Shown piece after piece: positions 57,083 to 64,000 of a DNA stretch of 64,000 bases. Source of the DNA: Thalassobacterium sedimentorum (GTDB lineage Bacteria; Verrucomicrobiota; Verrucomicrobiia; Opitutales; Coraliomargaritaceae). The notes below the pieces were generated by a model that saw only the letters and a program-made list of their open reading frames with translations, had not been told where the DNA came from and did not search any database. The stretch spans positions 124,001 through 188,000 of the forward strand of contig NZ_JARXIC010000005.1 in assembly GCF_031127905.1 (NCBI RefSeq). The letters are read 5' to 3'. The position numbers and the translations under genes were made by a program. Every line of letters begins with the position of its first letter. The first letter of the stretch is position 1.

Positions 57083-59230
57083 ATGCGCACACGACATTTT
57101 ATCCTTGGCACCAGCTTGCTGCTAATCGCTCAACTACAAGCGAGCTACCTCGATGACATCGGACTGACCACGCTCAGAGCCAGAGACGCCAGCCTAGACG
57201 GCAGTGGCGTGACCGTCGCGCAAGTGGAAGCAAGCACAGGCGGCGGCGCATGGCAAACCGATCCCTCAAACATGGGACTAGACAGCAGCCTTTTCAACTA
57301 TTTCACCACTGACACAGACGACACGGATGGATCGAATTCAGAATATCCAGATGGCATGGATTTTTCCAGCAGCCTAGAATCCAGCCACGCAAATACTGTC
57401 GGCGGCAATTTCTTCGGAAACAGTTCCGGAGTCGCACCGGGTGTATCAGCCATTCAAGTTTTCAGCGCCAGCTATTTCTATTATGACGGTAAAACCGATG
57501 AAAATGAGAACGACGTCAGTACATCCATAATCGCAAATTTAACAAACATAGAGGCGAAAGTCGTCAATCAAAGTTTCGTATATACAGATGAAGCTAACAC
57601 GCCAACTGAATATTTGGCTGTTGATGCGAACTACGACATATATGCCTCTCTTTACGATACGTTATTCGTCAATGGCGTCGGCAACACAACAGGAAGCCCC
57701 CCCTCCCCAGCGACCATGTACAATGGCATCGCAGTCGGCCTGATCTCCGGTTCGAGTAGTATCGGGCCAACTACGGAAGGACGTAGCAAGCCAGATATCG
57801 TCGCACCATCCAACTTAACTAGCTACGCGACGCCTTATGTCGCTGGTGCCGCAACCCTCCTCGTACAAGCAGGAAACAACGATGCCGGAGGAACGGGGAC
57901 CGCAAGTGACGCCACAGACATTCGCACACTTAAAGCACTACTTCTAAACGGAGCTGTAAAGACATCAGACTGGGAGCAAATCGATGATGAACCCTTGGAC
58001 AGAAATCATGGCGCAGGAGTCGTCAATATTAACAATGCACACCTACAACTCACCGCAGGCCAATACACAGAAACCGTCAGCGACACCGCCAGCGACTCGG
58101 GCGACACACACCTCCCCTCCTCCAGTATCACCACCACAGTCGGCTCCAATATGGGCTGGAATTTAAGCACCCTCACCAATGCGTCCAGCGGATTAGGTCC
58201 GTTTCAAACCTACAGCGACGCCACGGATGACTACTATTTCGAATGCGACGCGGCCGATGCCAGCAGCTTCAAGCTCACCGCCACCCTCGTATGGAATCGC
58301 AATGCAGTTTCCCGCCCGAACAGCTATATTTTCTACGACCTCAACAACCTCGACCTCTTCCTCTACAAAGAAGGCACCAGCGGCTACGAACTCGTGGCCT
58401 CCAGCGTTAGCACGGTGGACAATGTCGAGCACCTCTACCAACTCGACCTCGAACCGGGACGCTACGTGCTACAAGTTTACAAGCCCGGAGACGGATCCGC
58501 CACCGCGAACGAGACCTACGCACTGGCCTTCAACTTCGAAGCAGGCGCGCCGCTCGCAGCCAGCGATGCCAGCGCCACACCCCTCTCCAGCAGTGCGATC
58601 CAGCTCAATTGGAGCGACAACGCCGAGCGAGAGACCGGTTACCGTATCGAGCGCCGCATCGCAGGCGGCAGCTACAGCAGCCTCAACACCCTCGACGCCG
58701 ACACAGAGACCTACACGGACAGCAGCTGCGCCGCCGGGACCACTTACGAGTATCAAATCATCGCCTACAACGACAACGGCGATGCCGCCCCAGCCGAAGC
58801 CAGCGCCACCACCCATAGCGAGCAGGAAGCCTGGCGACTCAGCTATTTCGGATCCACCAGCAACAGCGGCGACGGCGCCGACGATGCCGACCCAGACCTC
58901 GACGGCCTCAGCAACCTCATAGAATTTGCCACAGGCAGCGACCCGCAAAGCAGCAGTCCCAACCCCATCAGCACCGACCTCTTAGCCAGCGATCAACAAT
59001 TCAGCTTCACCTGGCGCAGCAACAGCGGCTATGACTACTCGATCGGCTACAGCGAAGACCTAAACAACGGCTTCACCTACTACAGTTCCAGCGCATTAGA
59101 ATCGGAGCTTATCAGCGAACTAGAGCTCATTGACACAGAGACAATCGACAGCGAATTCGAAACCCTCACCTATGGGATCACAGACAGCGTCAGTTCTAAC
59201 CAAGTCTTCATTCGACTACAAATCGAATAA
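57083..59230 (+). CDS. Secreted subtilase (S8-like) with FN3 and DxDxDG modules
   Basis: 715 residues from the ATG at 57083 (an ATG at 57062 is also possible). A signal peptide ends near LQASYL. The S8-like domain shows [12 protein letters not shown] in the first catalytic block, His102 in SSHANTVGG followed by [13 protein letters not shown], an oxyanion-type Asn201 in VNGVGNTTG, and Ser247 in [16 protein letters not shown]. The first block has Glu49 where subtilisins have Asp. Next comes a beta-sandwich pre-peptidase-like domain, an FN3 domain (about 490-585), then [22 protein letters not shown], a calcium-type module common in Verrucomicrobiota exoproteins, and a C-terminal beta domain. Base composition becomes much richer in G and C in the second half. 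Protease activity is likely but untested. Confidence 0.78.
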   Translation: MRTRHFILGTSLLLIAQLQASYLDDIGLTTLRARDASLDGSGVTVAQVEASTGGGAWQTDPSNMGLDSSLFNYFTTDTDDTDGSNSEYPDGMDFSSSLESSHANTVGGNFFGNSSGVAPGVSAIQVFSASYFYYDGKTDENENDVSTSIIANLTNIEAKVVNQSFVYTDEANTPTEYLAVDANYDIYASLYDTLFVNGVGNTTGSPPSPATMYNGIAVGLISGSSSIGPTTEGRSKPDIVAPSNLTSYATPYVAGAATLLVQAGNNDAGGTGTASDATDIRTLKALLLNGAVKTSDWEQIDDEPLDRNHGAGVVNINNAHLQLTAGQYTETVSDTASDSGDTHLPSSSITTTVGSNMGWNLSTLTNASSGLGPFQTYSDATDDYYFECDAADASSFKLTATLVWNRNAVSRPNSYIFYDLNNLDLFLYKEGTSGYELVASSVSTVDNVEHLYQLDLEPGRYVLQVYKPGDGSATANETYALAFNFEAGAPLAASDASATPLSSSAIQLNWSDNAERETGYRIERRIAGGSYSSLNTLDADTETYTDSSCAAGTTYEYQIIAYNDNGDAAPAEASATTHSEQEAWRLSYFGSTSNSGDGADDADPDLDGLSNLIEFATGSDPQSSSPNPISTDLLASDQQFSFTWRSNSGYDYSIGYSEDLNNGFTYYSSSALESELISELELIDTETIDSEFETLTYGITDSVSSNQVFIRLQIE

Positions 59231-59250
59231 GGCCAAGATAAAGACTTGAC

Positions 59251-59288
59251 GATTGAACGACGAAGCGCATCGTTCGCAATCTTTCATA
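59251..59288 (+). terminator. Candidate terminator between subtilase and tRNA genes
   Basis: GATTG-AACGA pairs with TCGTT-CG-CAATC around a nine-base loop and is followed by TTTCAT. It lies 20 bases after the subtilase stop and just before the tRNA. The T-tract is short. Confidence 0.45.
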
Positions 59289-59375
<87 letters not shown>

Positions 59376-59378
59376 ATA

Positions 59379-59407
59379 AAACCGTCAACTTGTTGGCGGT
59401 TTTTTTA
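59379..59407 (+). terminator. Intrinsic terminator after tRNA-Pro
   Basis: AAACCGTCAA and TTGGCGGTTT pair (one G-T) around CTTG and are followed by a run of T, 10 bases after the tRNA end. Confidence 0.85.
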
Positions 59408-59416
59408 TGGGCGCAC

Positions 59417-59441
59417 GGCCGACAGAGGTTTGAACCTGCGA
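59417..59441 (-). repeat. Inverted degenerate copy of the tRNA-Pro T arm
   Basis: The 25 bases are nearly the reverse complement of tRNA positions 59338-59361, with about one inserted and one changed base. Directly after it AACCTGC and GCAGGTT (59433-59439, 59446-59452) form a second small hairpin. Confidence 0.7.
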
Positions 59442-59459
59442 ACAAGCAGGTTTAACGAA

Positions 59460-59494
59460 GTATTGCAGCAACGGACGTTGCGTCTCGGCAATAC
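59460..59494. repeat. Nested inverted repeats between the tRNA-end duplicates
   Basis: GTATTGC (59460-59466) pairs with GCAATAC (59488-59494), and inside it GCAAC pairs with GTTGC around GGAC. This makes a compact two-tier hairpin that could be part of a small mobile repeat or a structured RNA. Confidence 0.5.
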
Positions 59495-59508
59495 GTAGAT
59501 GGCGCAGC

Positions 59509-59534
59509 AATCCTGTCGGCCCGACCATTTGAAA
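59509..59534 (+). repeat. Direct repeat copy 2: duplicated tRNA-Pro 3' end
   Basis: Exact 26-base match to 59350-59375. No tRNA 5' half precedes it, so this is not a second gene. The 133 bases between the copies hold only the terminator, the inverted T-arm copy and hairpins. Confidence 0.85.
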
Positions 59535-59541
59535 TAATATG

Positions 59542-59567
59542 AGGCTCAGTTCCCCCCAACTGAGCCT
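59542..59567 (+). terminator. Perfect 10-pair hairpin after the duplicated tRNA end
   Basis: AGGCTCAGTT and AACTGAGCCT enclose a C6 loop, followed by TTATT. The stem is strong but the T-run is interrupted. Confidence 0.65.
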
Positions 59568-59654
59568 TTATTCTGCCTAAATACCAAAGACCTATGTCGA
59601 ACCTGCCCATCCAATAGGTTCTACGCTTTCTTGCAGTAAGCAAGTACCTCTCAC

Positions 59655-59715
59655 GTAGTGGCAAGCTTCCAGCTTGCCCCCAACTACAATCAACAAGCTG
59701 GAAGCTTGTCACTAC
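59655..59715. repeat. REP-like element: 22-base inverted repeat
   Basis: Arms at 59655-59676 and 59694-59715 are reverse complements at 21 of 22 positions, with a 17-base C/A-rich loop. Each arm has an internal CAAGCTT/GGAAGCTTG palindromic core. It sits in a gene-free stretch and has the form of a REP or MITE unit that may be present many times in the genome. Confidence 0.7.
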
Positions 59716-59906
59716 ACTAAACCTAGGCACTAAAACACAGCATCCACAAACGGCAACAGACAACGGCAAAGCTGCGTATGACGAATCGAATTCACAGCTA
59801 CCCCAGCAGCAACAGCGCTAATAGATTGCTTTAACGACACTGAAACGTGAGGCTAAGCTCCTCCGTGACTCGTATGCGGGCATATATATTGCTACCTCAC
59901 TTCAAT

Positions 59907-60728
59907 ATGTGCATCTTTCTTAAAGTGATCTTCTGCATGCTGCTTTCGCTCTATCTGGGCGCTTGCTCGGGTGAGCGCACGCAGTCAGCAGTGGATACGC
60001 AAACGCTGACGATCCATGCTGCAGTGAGCTTGAGCGCGATGGTGCGCGAGTTGGGCGCGCAATTCGCCGAAGATCATGGACTGACTTTACATTATAATTT
60101 TGCCAGTTCCGGGGCCTTGGCACGTCAACTAATCGCCGCCCCCCGGGGCGAGATCTATCTGAGTGCCAACCAACAGTGGATGCAACGCGCACGTGAAGCC
60201 CATGCAGTACAGTCTGCCACGGTGAGCGTCCTATTTGCCAACCAACTGGCCATGGTGGCGCACCCGGAAAATCCGATCCAAGCGATTGACGCGGCAGAGA
60301 TCTGCACATTGCCACTGACGCAACTCTCGATAGGTGACCCAGACTACGTGCCCGCGGGCTTATATGCCCGCAGCTGGCTACAAAGTCTCCATTGCGGCGA
60401 TCGCAGCGCATGGGATGCCTTTAAAGACAAAGTGATACCTGCCACCGATGCGCATGCGGCTCTTGCCAGAGTGCAGGCCAGCCGTCAGATGGTGGGCATC
60501 GTGTATAAGACCGACTACCTGGCACAGGCAGACTCTTTACGATTGATCTACAGCGTGCCTCAGACAGCCACAGCGCCCATTCACTACTACGGGGCGGTCG
60601 TTTCCGGAAGCGCACATTCCGATCTCGCCGCCGACTTCCTGGAATACATAGGCTCGCAAGCCAGCCAAGCGATTGTGGAAAAATACGGTTTTACACCTGT
60701 TCAAGCCGCAGCTAGGCAGACTCCCTAG
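59907..60728 (+). CDS. modA: Molybdate ABC transporter substrate-binding lipoprotein
   Basis: 273 residues from the ATG at 59907, chosen because it begins a lipoprotein leader with the lipobox LGAC; the frame extends upstream to a GTG at 59847. The mature part shows [42 protein letters not shown], the ModA pattern with the oxyanion-binding Ser residues, then the hinge and the second lobe ([26 protein letters not shown]). It binds molybdate or tungstate in the periplasm. Start of a modABC operon; five bases separate it from modB. Confidence 0.92.
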   Translation: MCIFLKVIFCMLLSLYLGACSGERTQSAVDTQTLTIHAAVSLSAMVRELGAQFAEDHGLTLHYNFASSGALARQLIAAPRGEIYLSANQQWMQRAREAHAVQSATVSVLFANQLAMVAHPENPIQAIDAAEICTLPLTQLSIGDPDYVPAGLYARSWLQSLHCGDRSAWDAFKDKVIPATDAHAALARVQASRQMVGIVYKTDYLAQADSLRLIYSVPQTATAPIHYYGAVVSGSAHSDLAADFLEYIGSQASQAIVEKYGFTPVQAAARQTP

Positions 60729-60733
60729 GCATC

Positions 60734-61414
60734 ATGTCAACGACTTTAGAAATTATTACAACGACTGTGTTGTGGGCGATCACTGCAACCTGCCTGGTTG
60801 CCGCACCGGGTCTGCCCATCGCCTATTTACTGGCACGTCACCAGTTTCCGGGGCATCGTATTCTTTCAACCTTATTAAGTTTACCAATGGTGCTACCTCC
60901 CACCGCTGTCGGCTTTTTACTGCTGCAGCTATTGGCTGACCGCGGCCTGCTGGGCAGGGAACAGCTAGGCATCGATCTTGACATCCTCTACACTTGGAAG
61001 GCAGTGGTGCTGGCCTGCAGCGTGATGGCCGCGCCATTGGTGATACGGACGGCACGTGTGAGTTTCGAAGAGGTCGACCCGGAGCTTGAACAGATGGCAC
61101 GCACCTTAGGATACAGCCGTTTGAAAAGTTTCATACGCGTCACCCTGCCCCTAGCTTGGAAGGGGCTACTCGCTGCTGTGCTACTAGGCTTCACGCGTTC
61201 ATTAGGTGAATTCGGAGCGACAGTCATGATCGCGGGTAACATTCCAGGAAAGACGCAAACCCTGGCTTCAGCAATCTACAGCGCGCAGCAATCGGGCAAA
61301 GATGAGCGCGCATTACTCTTGGTCGCCGTCGCGCTTTTGGTCGGATTCGTGGCAATTTTCCTAACTGAGATTTGCTTGCGTCCTAACACAAAGAACAAGG
61401 GGCTAACACGATGA
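60734..61414 (+). CDS. modB: Molybdate ABC transporter permease
   Basis: 226 residues with about five to six membrane helices. [20 protein letters not shown] and the coupling motif [30 protein letters not shown] (the EAA-like loop with the GxFGAT signature of ModB) are present. It overlaps modC by four bases. Confidence 0.95.
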   Translation: MSTTLEIITTTVLWAITATCLVAAPGLPIAYLLARHQFPGHRILSTLLSLPMVLPPTAVGFLLLQLLADRGLLGREQLGIDLDILYTWKAVVLACSVMAAPLVIRTARVSFEEVDPELEQMARTLGYSRLKSFIRVTLPLAWKGLLAAVLLGFTRSLGEFGATVMIAGNIPGKTQTLASAIYSAQQSGKDERALLLVAVALLVGFVAIFLTEICLRPNTKNKGLTR

Positions 61415-62508
61415 AGCCTTTTTACAAATTCGACTTTCAACTGCCTCTGGGAGCGTTTGATCTGCACCTCAAATGCCAATCTCAGGCGACCATGCTGGGC
61501 TTGTTTGGAGCTTCCGGCTGCGGTAAAAGCAGCAGCCTCAAAGCAATTGCCGGTCTACACAAAGCCTTCGGCACCATTCGCTGCGGTTCCCATGTGCTGC
61601 TCGACAGCAATCTGGGCATCGACCTGGACCCGGCGGAGCGAGCGATCGGCTACGTGCCACAGAATCACTGCCTCTTCCCTCATTGGAACGTAAAGCGTAA
61701 TCTGCTTGCGGGCCAACGACCTGGACATTGCGATGCACTCGCACGTAAGCAACGCTTCGAAGAAGCGGTCGCAATCCTGGAACTCGCCCCGCTGCTGACG
61801 CGCCGTATCCATCAACTATCCGGAGGTGAACGACAACGCATTGCACTCGGACGCGCGCTATGCGCCATGCCGGATCTACTGCTGCTGGACGAGCCAATGG
61901 CCTCATTGGACGCCTCGCTGAAACAACGCATCCTCCCCTTTTTACTGCGCGTGCGCGAAGAACTCGGCATGCCCATGATCATCGTCTCGCACAACCCCAT
62001 CGAACTACAATTACTTTGCGAAGAAGTGATCGTCGTCGAGCGCGGCCAGGCCACGACTCAAGGGAGTCCACTGGAAGTCTTTACCCAGGCTCAAATCTAT
62101 CCGGGCATCGCCACCGCCTTCGAAAATATTTTAGAGCTCAACATAATCGAACAAAATCCAGAACAAACGCTAGCCTGTCTACAGGACGCAAATCCAGCCC
62201 AACCGATCGTTCTAGCGCCGATTCCCGGCCCCAGCAGAAGTCATATCCGGATTGGCCTCGCCGCCAGCGATCTGCTCATAGCGCTGACACCACCAGTTGG
62301 CATCTCCGCGCGCAATATTATAGCCTGCCGAATCAATCGTATTCAAAACCTGCCAACAGCCTGCCTGGTCATTGTGCAGTTACAGACGACCACTCCCACA
62401 GAAATCGCGGCCGAGCTCACATCCAGCGCCGTACAGGAACTCGGTCTGACTCCCGGCATGGATACTTATATCGTATTCAAGAGCAATGCCGCTCGCCTCT
62501 ACTTATAA
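61411..62508 (+). CDS. modC: Molybdate ABC transporter ATP-binding protein
   Basis: 365 residues. Walker [18 protein letters not shown]-loop [18 protein letters not shown], signature [15 protein letters not shown], Walker [13 protein letters not shown] and switch His [11 protein letters not shown] are intact. The last 140 residues form a regulatory C-terminal domain with a TOBE/Mop-like repeat ([27 protein letters not shown]) that can bind molybdate. Its stop overlaps the end of the convergent NifA-type gene by ten bases. Confidence 0.95.
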   Translation: MKPFYKFDFQLPLGAFDLHLKCQSQATMLGLFGASGCGKSSSLKAIAGLHKAFGTIRCGSHVLLDSNLGIDLDPAERAIGYVPQNHCLFPHWNVKRNLLAGQRPGHCDALARKQRFEEAVAILELAPLLTRRIHQLSGGERQRIALGRALCAMPDLLLLDEPMASLDASLKQRILPFLLRVREELGMPMIIVSHNPIELQLLCEEVIVVERGQATTQGSPLEVFTQAQIYPGIATAFENILELNIIEQNPEQTLACLQDANPAQPIVLAPIPGPSRSHIRIGLAASDLLIALTPPVGISARNIIACRINRIQNLPTACLVIVQLQTTTPTEIAAELTSSAVQELGLTPGMDTYIVFKSNAARLYL

Positions 62509-64000
62509 CGGCTCAGCTCAATATCGTATTTCTTCACTCGCAGCCCCATCTTACGTTCAGTCAACCCAAGACGACGCGCCGCCTCTGCCATATTGCTACC
62601 GGTATCCTTAAGCGCATCGATGATCATCTCTCGCTCCAGCGCGACCATCGCATCCTCCAAAGTACAGATCTCCCTGGTTTCCTTCGCCGATTTCTTTTGC
62701 AGTGTCGGTGGTAGATGGTGCGCTTTGATCGACTGCCCCTTAGCTAACAGCACGGCGCGTTCCATACAGTTTTCAATCTCCCGCACATTACCTGGCCAAT
62801 GGTAACTGACCAACAAATCAATCGCCGCAGAGGAGATGCGCATCGCTTTGACTCCTTGCCGTTTGGCATATTTCTCTATAAAATAGTCGGCTAGAAGCAT
62901 CACATCACATTTCCGGTCGCGCAGCGCAGGCATGTAAATGGGGAAAACATTGAGGCGGTAATACAAATCCTCACGAAAGCTTCCATCGGCGATCATCTCT
63001 TCCAAATTTCGACTGGTGGCTGCAATCACTCGCACATCGACCTGCATGGTCTCCTGACTGCCGACGCGCTCAAACTCGCGCTCTTGTAAGACACGCAGTA
63101 ACTTCACCTGGGTTGCGGCTGAGATATCCCCAATTTCATCCAGGAAAATCGTGCCCCCATTGGCCAACTCAAAGCGCCCTTTTCGCATGGATAGCGCGCC
63201 GGTGAAAGCTCCTTTTTCGTGCCCAAACAGTTCACTCTCGATGATCGAATCTGGCAGGGCTGCACAGTTCACTTTCACAAAGGACTTATGCTTACGATCA
63301 CTTTTCTCATGCAGCGCTTTGGCCACTAGCTCCTTGCCCGTCCCGCTTTCACCGCGGATCAATACGGTGGTGGTGCTCTGCGCCACTTGCTCGATATGAT
63401 AATAGACGGTGCGCATCGAATCCGCGGTCCCGATCATATTTTTCGGGCGAAAATCCTGGGCCATCGCCTCCTGCAGACGTGTATTTTCGCGACGTAAGCT
63501 CTGGATTTGCTCTGCAGCATCTTGTCGCAAGCGCGCCGCTTGCGCGATCACGGATGCGATCATTGTCAACAAACGAAGATCCGCCTCCCAGCCTTGCCGT
63601 GAATTACGCGGCCGCTCGACACTCAGCGTGCCGATGACTTTCTCGCCAAACTTGAGCGGCACACTGATCAACCCAGTGCCGGCATCAATCTGCAGGCCAT
63701 CCGACAACTTCGGCCGTTCCGCATCCTCAGCGATCCATTCACGAAAGTTCGGTGTCACCACTGGCGCCGCCTTGTCTACTGTGCGTTGAAGCAAAGGGTG
63801 GATCAATTCGAAGTACTGCGAGGCGGGCACCGTGCGCGGCACTCCGATCGCATCAGAGAGCAAAATCTGCCCATCATCCCGATTCAAAATCGCAATCATC
63901 CCTCGCTCCATTCCCATCATATCGCGTAGACGGCGCAGCAAGGGCTTCACGATTTCCGACAGATCGAAGCTTTTATCCAGGGTCTGACTGACGGCAAACA
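62499..64000 (-). CDS. nifA: NifA-type sigma-54-dependent activator, N-terminus outside window
   Basis: About 500 residues visible; the frame is open to the right edge (a GTG at 63950 lies inside the sensory domain, so it is not the start). A GAF domain comes first (LRRLRDMMGMERGMIAIL to about the first 160 residues). The AAA+ domain follows, with Walker A GESGTGKELVAKALHE, the sigma-54 contact loop ESELFGHEKGAFTGAL, Walker B GGTIFLDEIGD and the arginine-finger region FREDLYYRLNVFPI. A Fis-type helix-turn-helix closes it (NMAEAARRLGLTERKMGLRVKKY), which matches NifA and AnfA/VnfA more closely than NtrC. Neighbouring modABC fits nitrogenase regulation. The cysteine linker of oxygen-sensitive NifA is not seen. 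Confidence 0.85.
   Translation of the reverse strand, partial: FAVSQTLDKSFDLSEIVKPLLRRLRDMMGMERGMIAILNRDDGQILLSDAIGVPRTVPASQYFELIHPLLQRTVDKAAPVVTPNFREWIAEDAERPKLSDGLQIDAGTGLISVPLKFGEKVIGTLSVERPRNSRQGWEADLRLLTMIASVIAQAARLRQDAAEQIQSLRRENTRLQEAMAQDFRPKNMIGTADSMRTVYYHIEQVAQSTTTVLIRGESGTGKELVAKALHEKSDRKHKSFVKVNCAALPDSIIESELFGHEKGAFTGALSMRKGRFELANGGTIFLDEIGDISAATQVKLLRVLQEREFERVGSQETMQVDVRVIAATSRNLEEMIADGSFREDLYYRLNVFPIYMPALRDRKCDVMLLADYFIEKYAKRQGVKAMRISSAAIDLLVSYHWPGNVREIENCMERAVLLAKGQSIKAHHLPPTLQKKSAKETREICTLEDAMVALEREMIIDALKDTGSNMAEAARRLGLTERKMGLRVKKYDIELSRYK

Noticed and set aside
58227-58948. Long open frames on both strands within the subtilase gene (231 and 159 residues)
   Set aside because: They arise from C/G-rich codons of the accessory domains, are low-complexity (Ala/Thr/Pro or Ala/Val/Gly) and overlap a well-supported gene.
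59509-59527. Second tRNA gene
   Set aside because: Only the 3' end is duplicated; there is no matching D arm, anticodon arm or 5' acceptor strand.
59452-59769. 105-codon minus-strand frame over the tRNA-derived repeats
   Set aside because: It runs through the duplicated tRNA end, a terminator hairpin and the REP-like repeat, and has no plausible protein features.

Overview
The window reads like the chromosome of a marine Verrucomicrobiota bacterium, probably of the Opitutae (a Coraliomargarita- or Lentimonas-like organism). Points in favour: several sulfatases in one sugar-degradation operon, a Verru_Chthon-cassette pilin-like protein, a PEP-CTERM surface protein, and a beta-helix repeat protein. 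A Gram-negative outer membrane is shown by bamA-skp-lpxD, a TonB receptor and a type II secretion system. The assignment is inference from gene content. Shine-Dalgarno signals are weak or absent before many genes, so several starts rest on spacing, overlap and leader peptides.

Layout. 1-5.2 kb: a truncated repeat-rich surface protein and a large Verru_Chthon-type protein A translationally coupled to a small secreted protein. 5.7-18.5 kb (minus strand): an eight-gene polysaccharide operon with three formylglycine sulfatases, a GPH/MelB-type sugar symporter, a GH78 rhamnosidase, a GH37-like enzyme, an unassigned six-hairpin glycosidase and a small secreted protein. The likely substrate is a sulfated, rhamnose-bearing algal glycan. 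19.0-31.6 kb (plus strand): a type II secretion operon in the order G-H-I-J-K-L-M-D-(C?)-E-F, whose secretin is about twice the usual size because its ring-forming N domain is repeated about eight times. 31.6-35.6 kb: hisB, hisC and hisD with an unrelated nucleotidyltransferase gene between them on the other strand.

35.8-43.4 kb (plus strand): a heme-iron locus. A PEP-CTERM protein and a related secreted protein precede a heme-type TonB receptor, hmuTUV, a HugZ-like protein and a separate DUF2470 protein. 43.5-55.4 kb (minus strand): housekeeping genes, namely a LolA-like secreted protein, guaA, a small zinc-ribbon membrane protein, prs, lpxD, skp, bamA, dnaB, rplI, ssb, rpsF, pth and rplY. 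rpsR is missing from its usual place between ssb and rplI. 55.6-59.2 kb: a secreted thioredoxin-like protein, a YugP-type membrane zinc protease and a subtilase with FN3 and DxDxDG modules.

59.3-59.9 kb: tRNA-Pro(GGG) followed by a duplicated tRNA 3' end, an inverted copy of its T arm, nested hairpins and a REP-like inverted repeat; this is the strongest mobile-DNA signature in the window. 59.9-64 kb: modABC for molybdate uptake, convergent with a NifA-type sigma-54 activator running off the right edge, which suggests a nitrogen-fixation region beyond it. No CRISPR array, rRNA gene or intact insertion sequence was seen.
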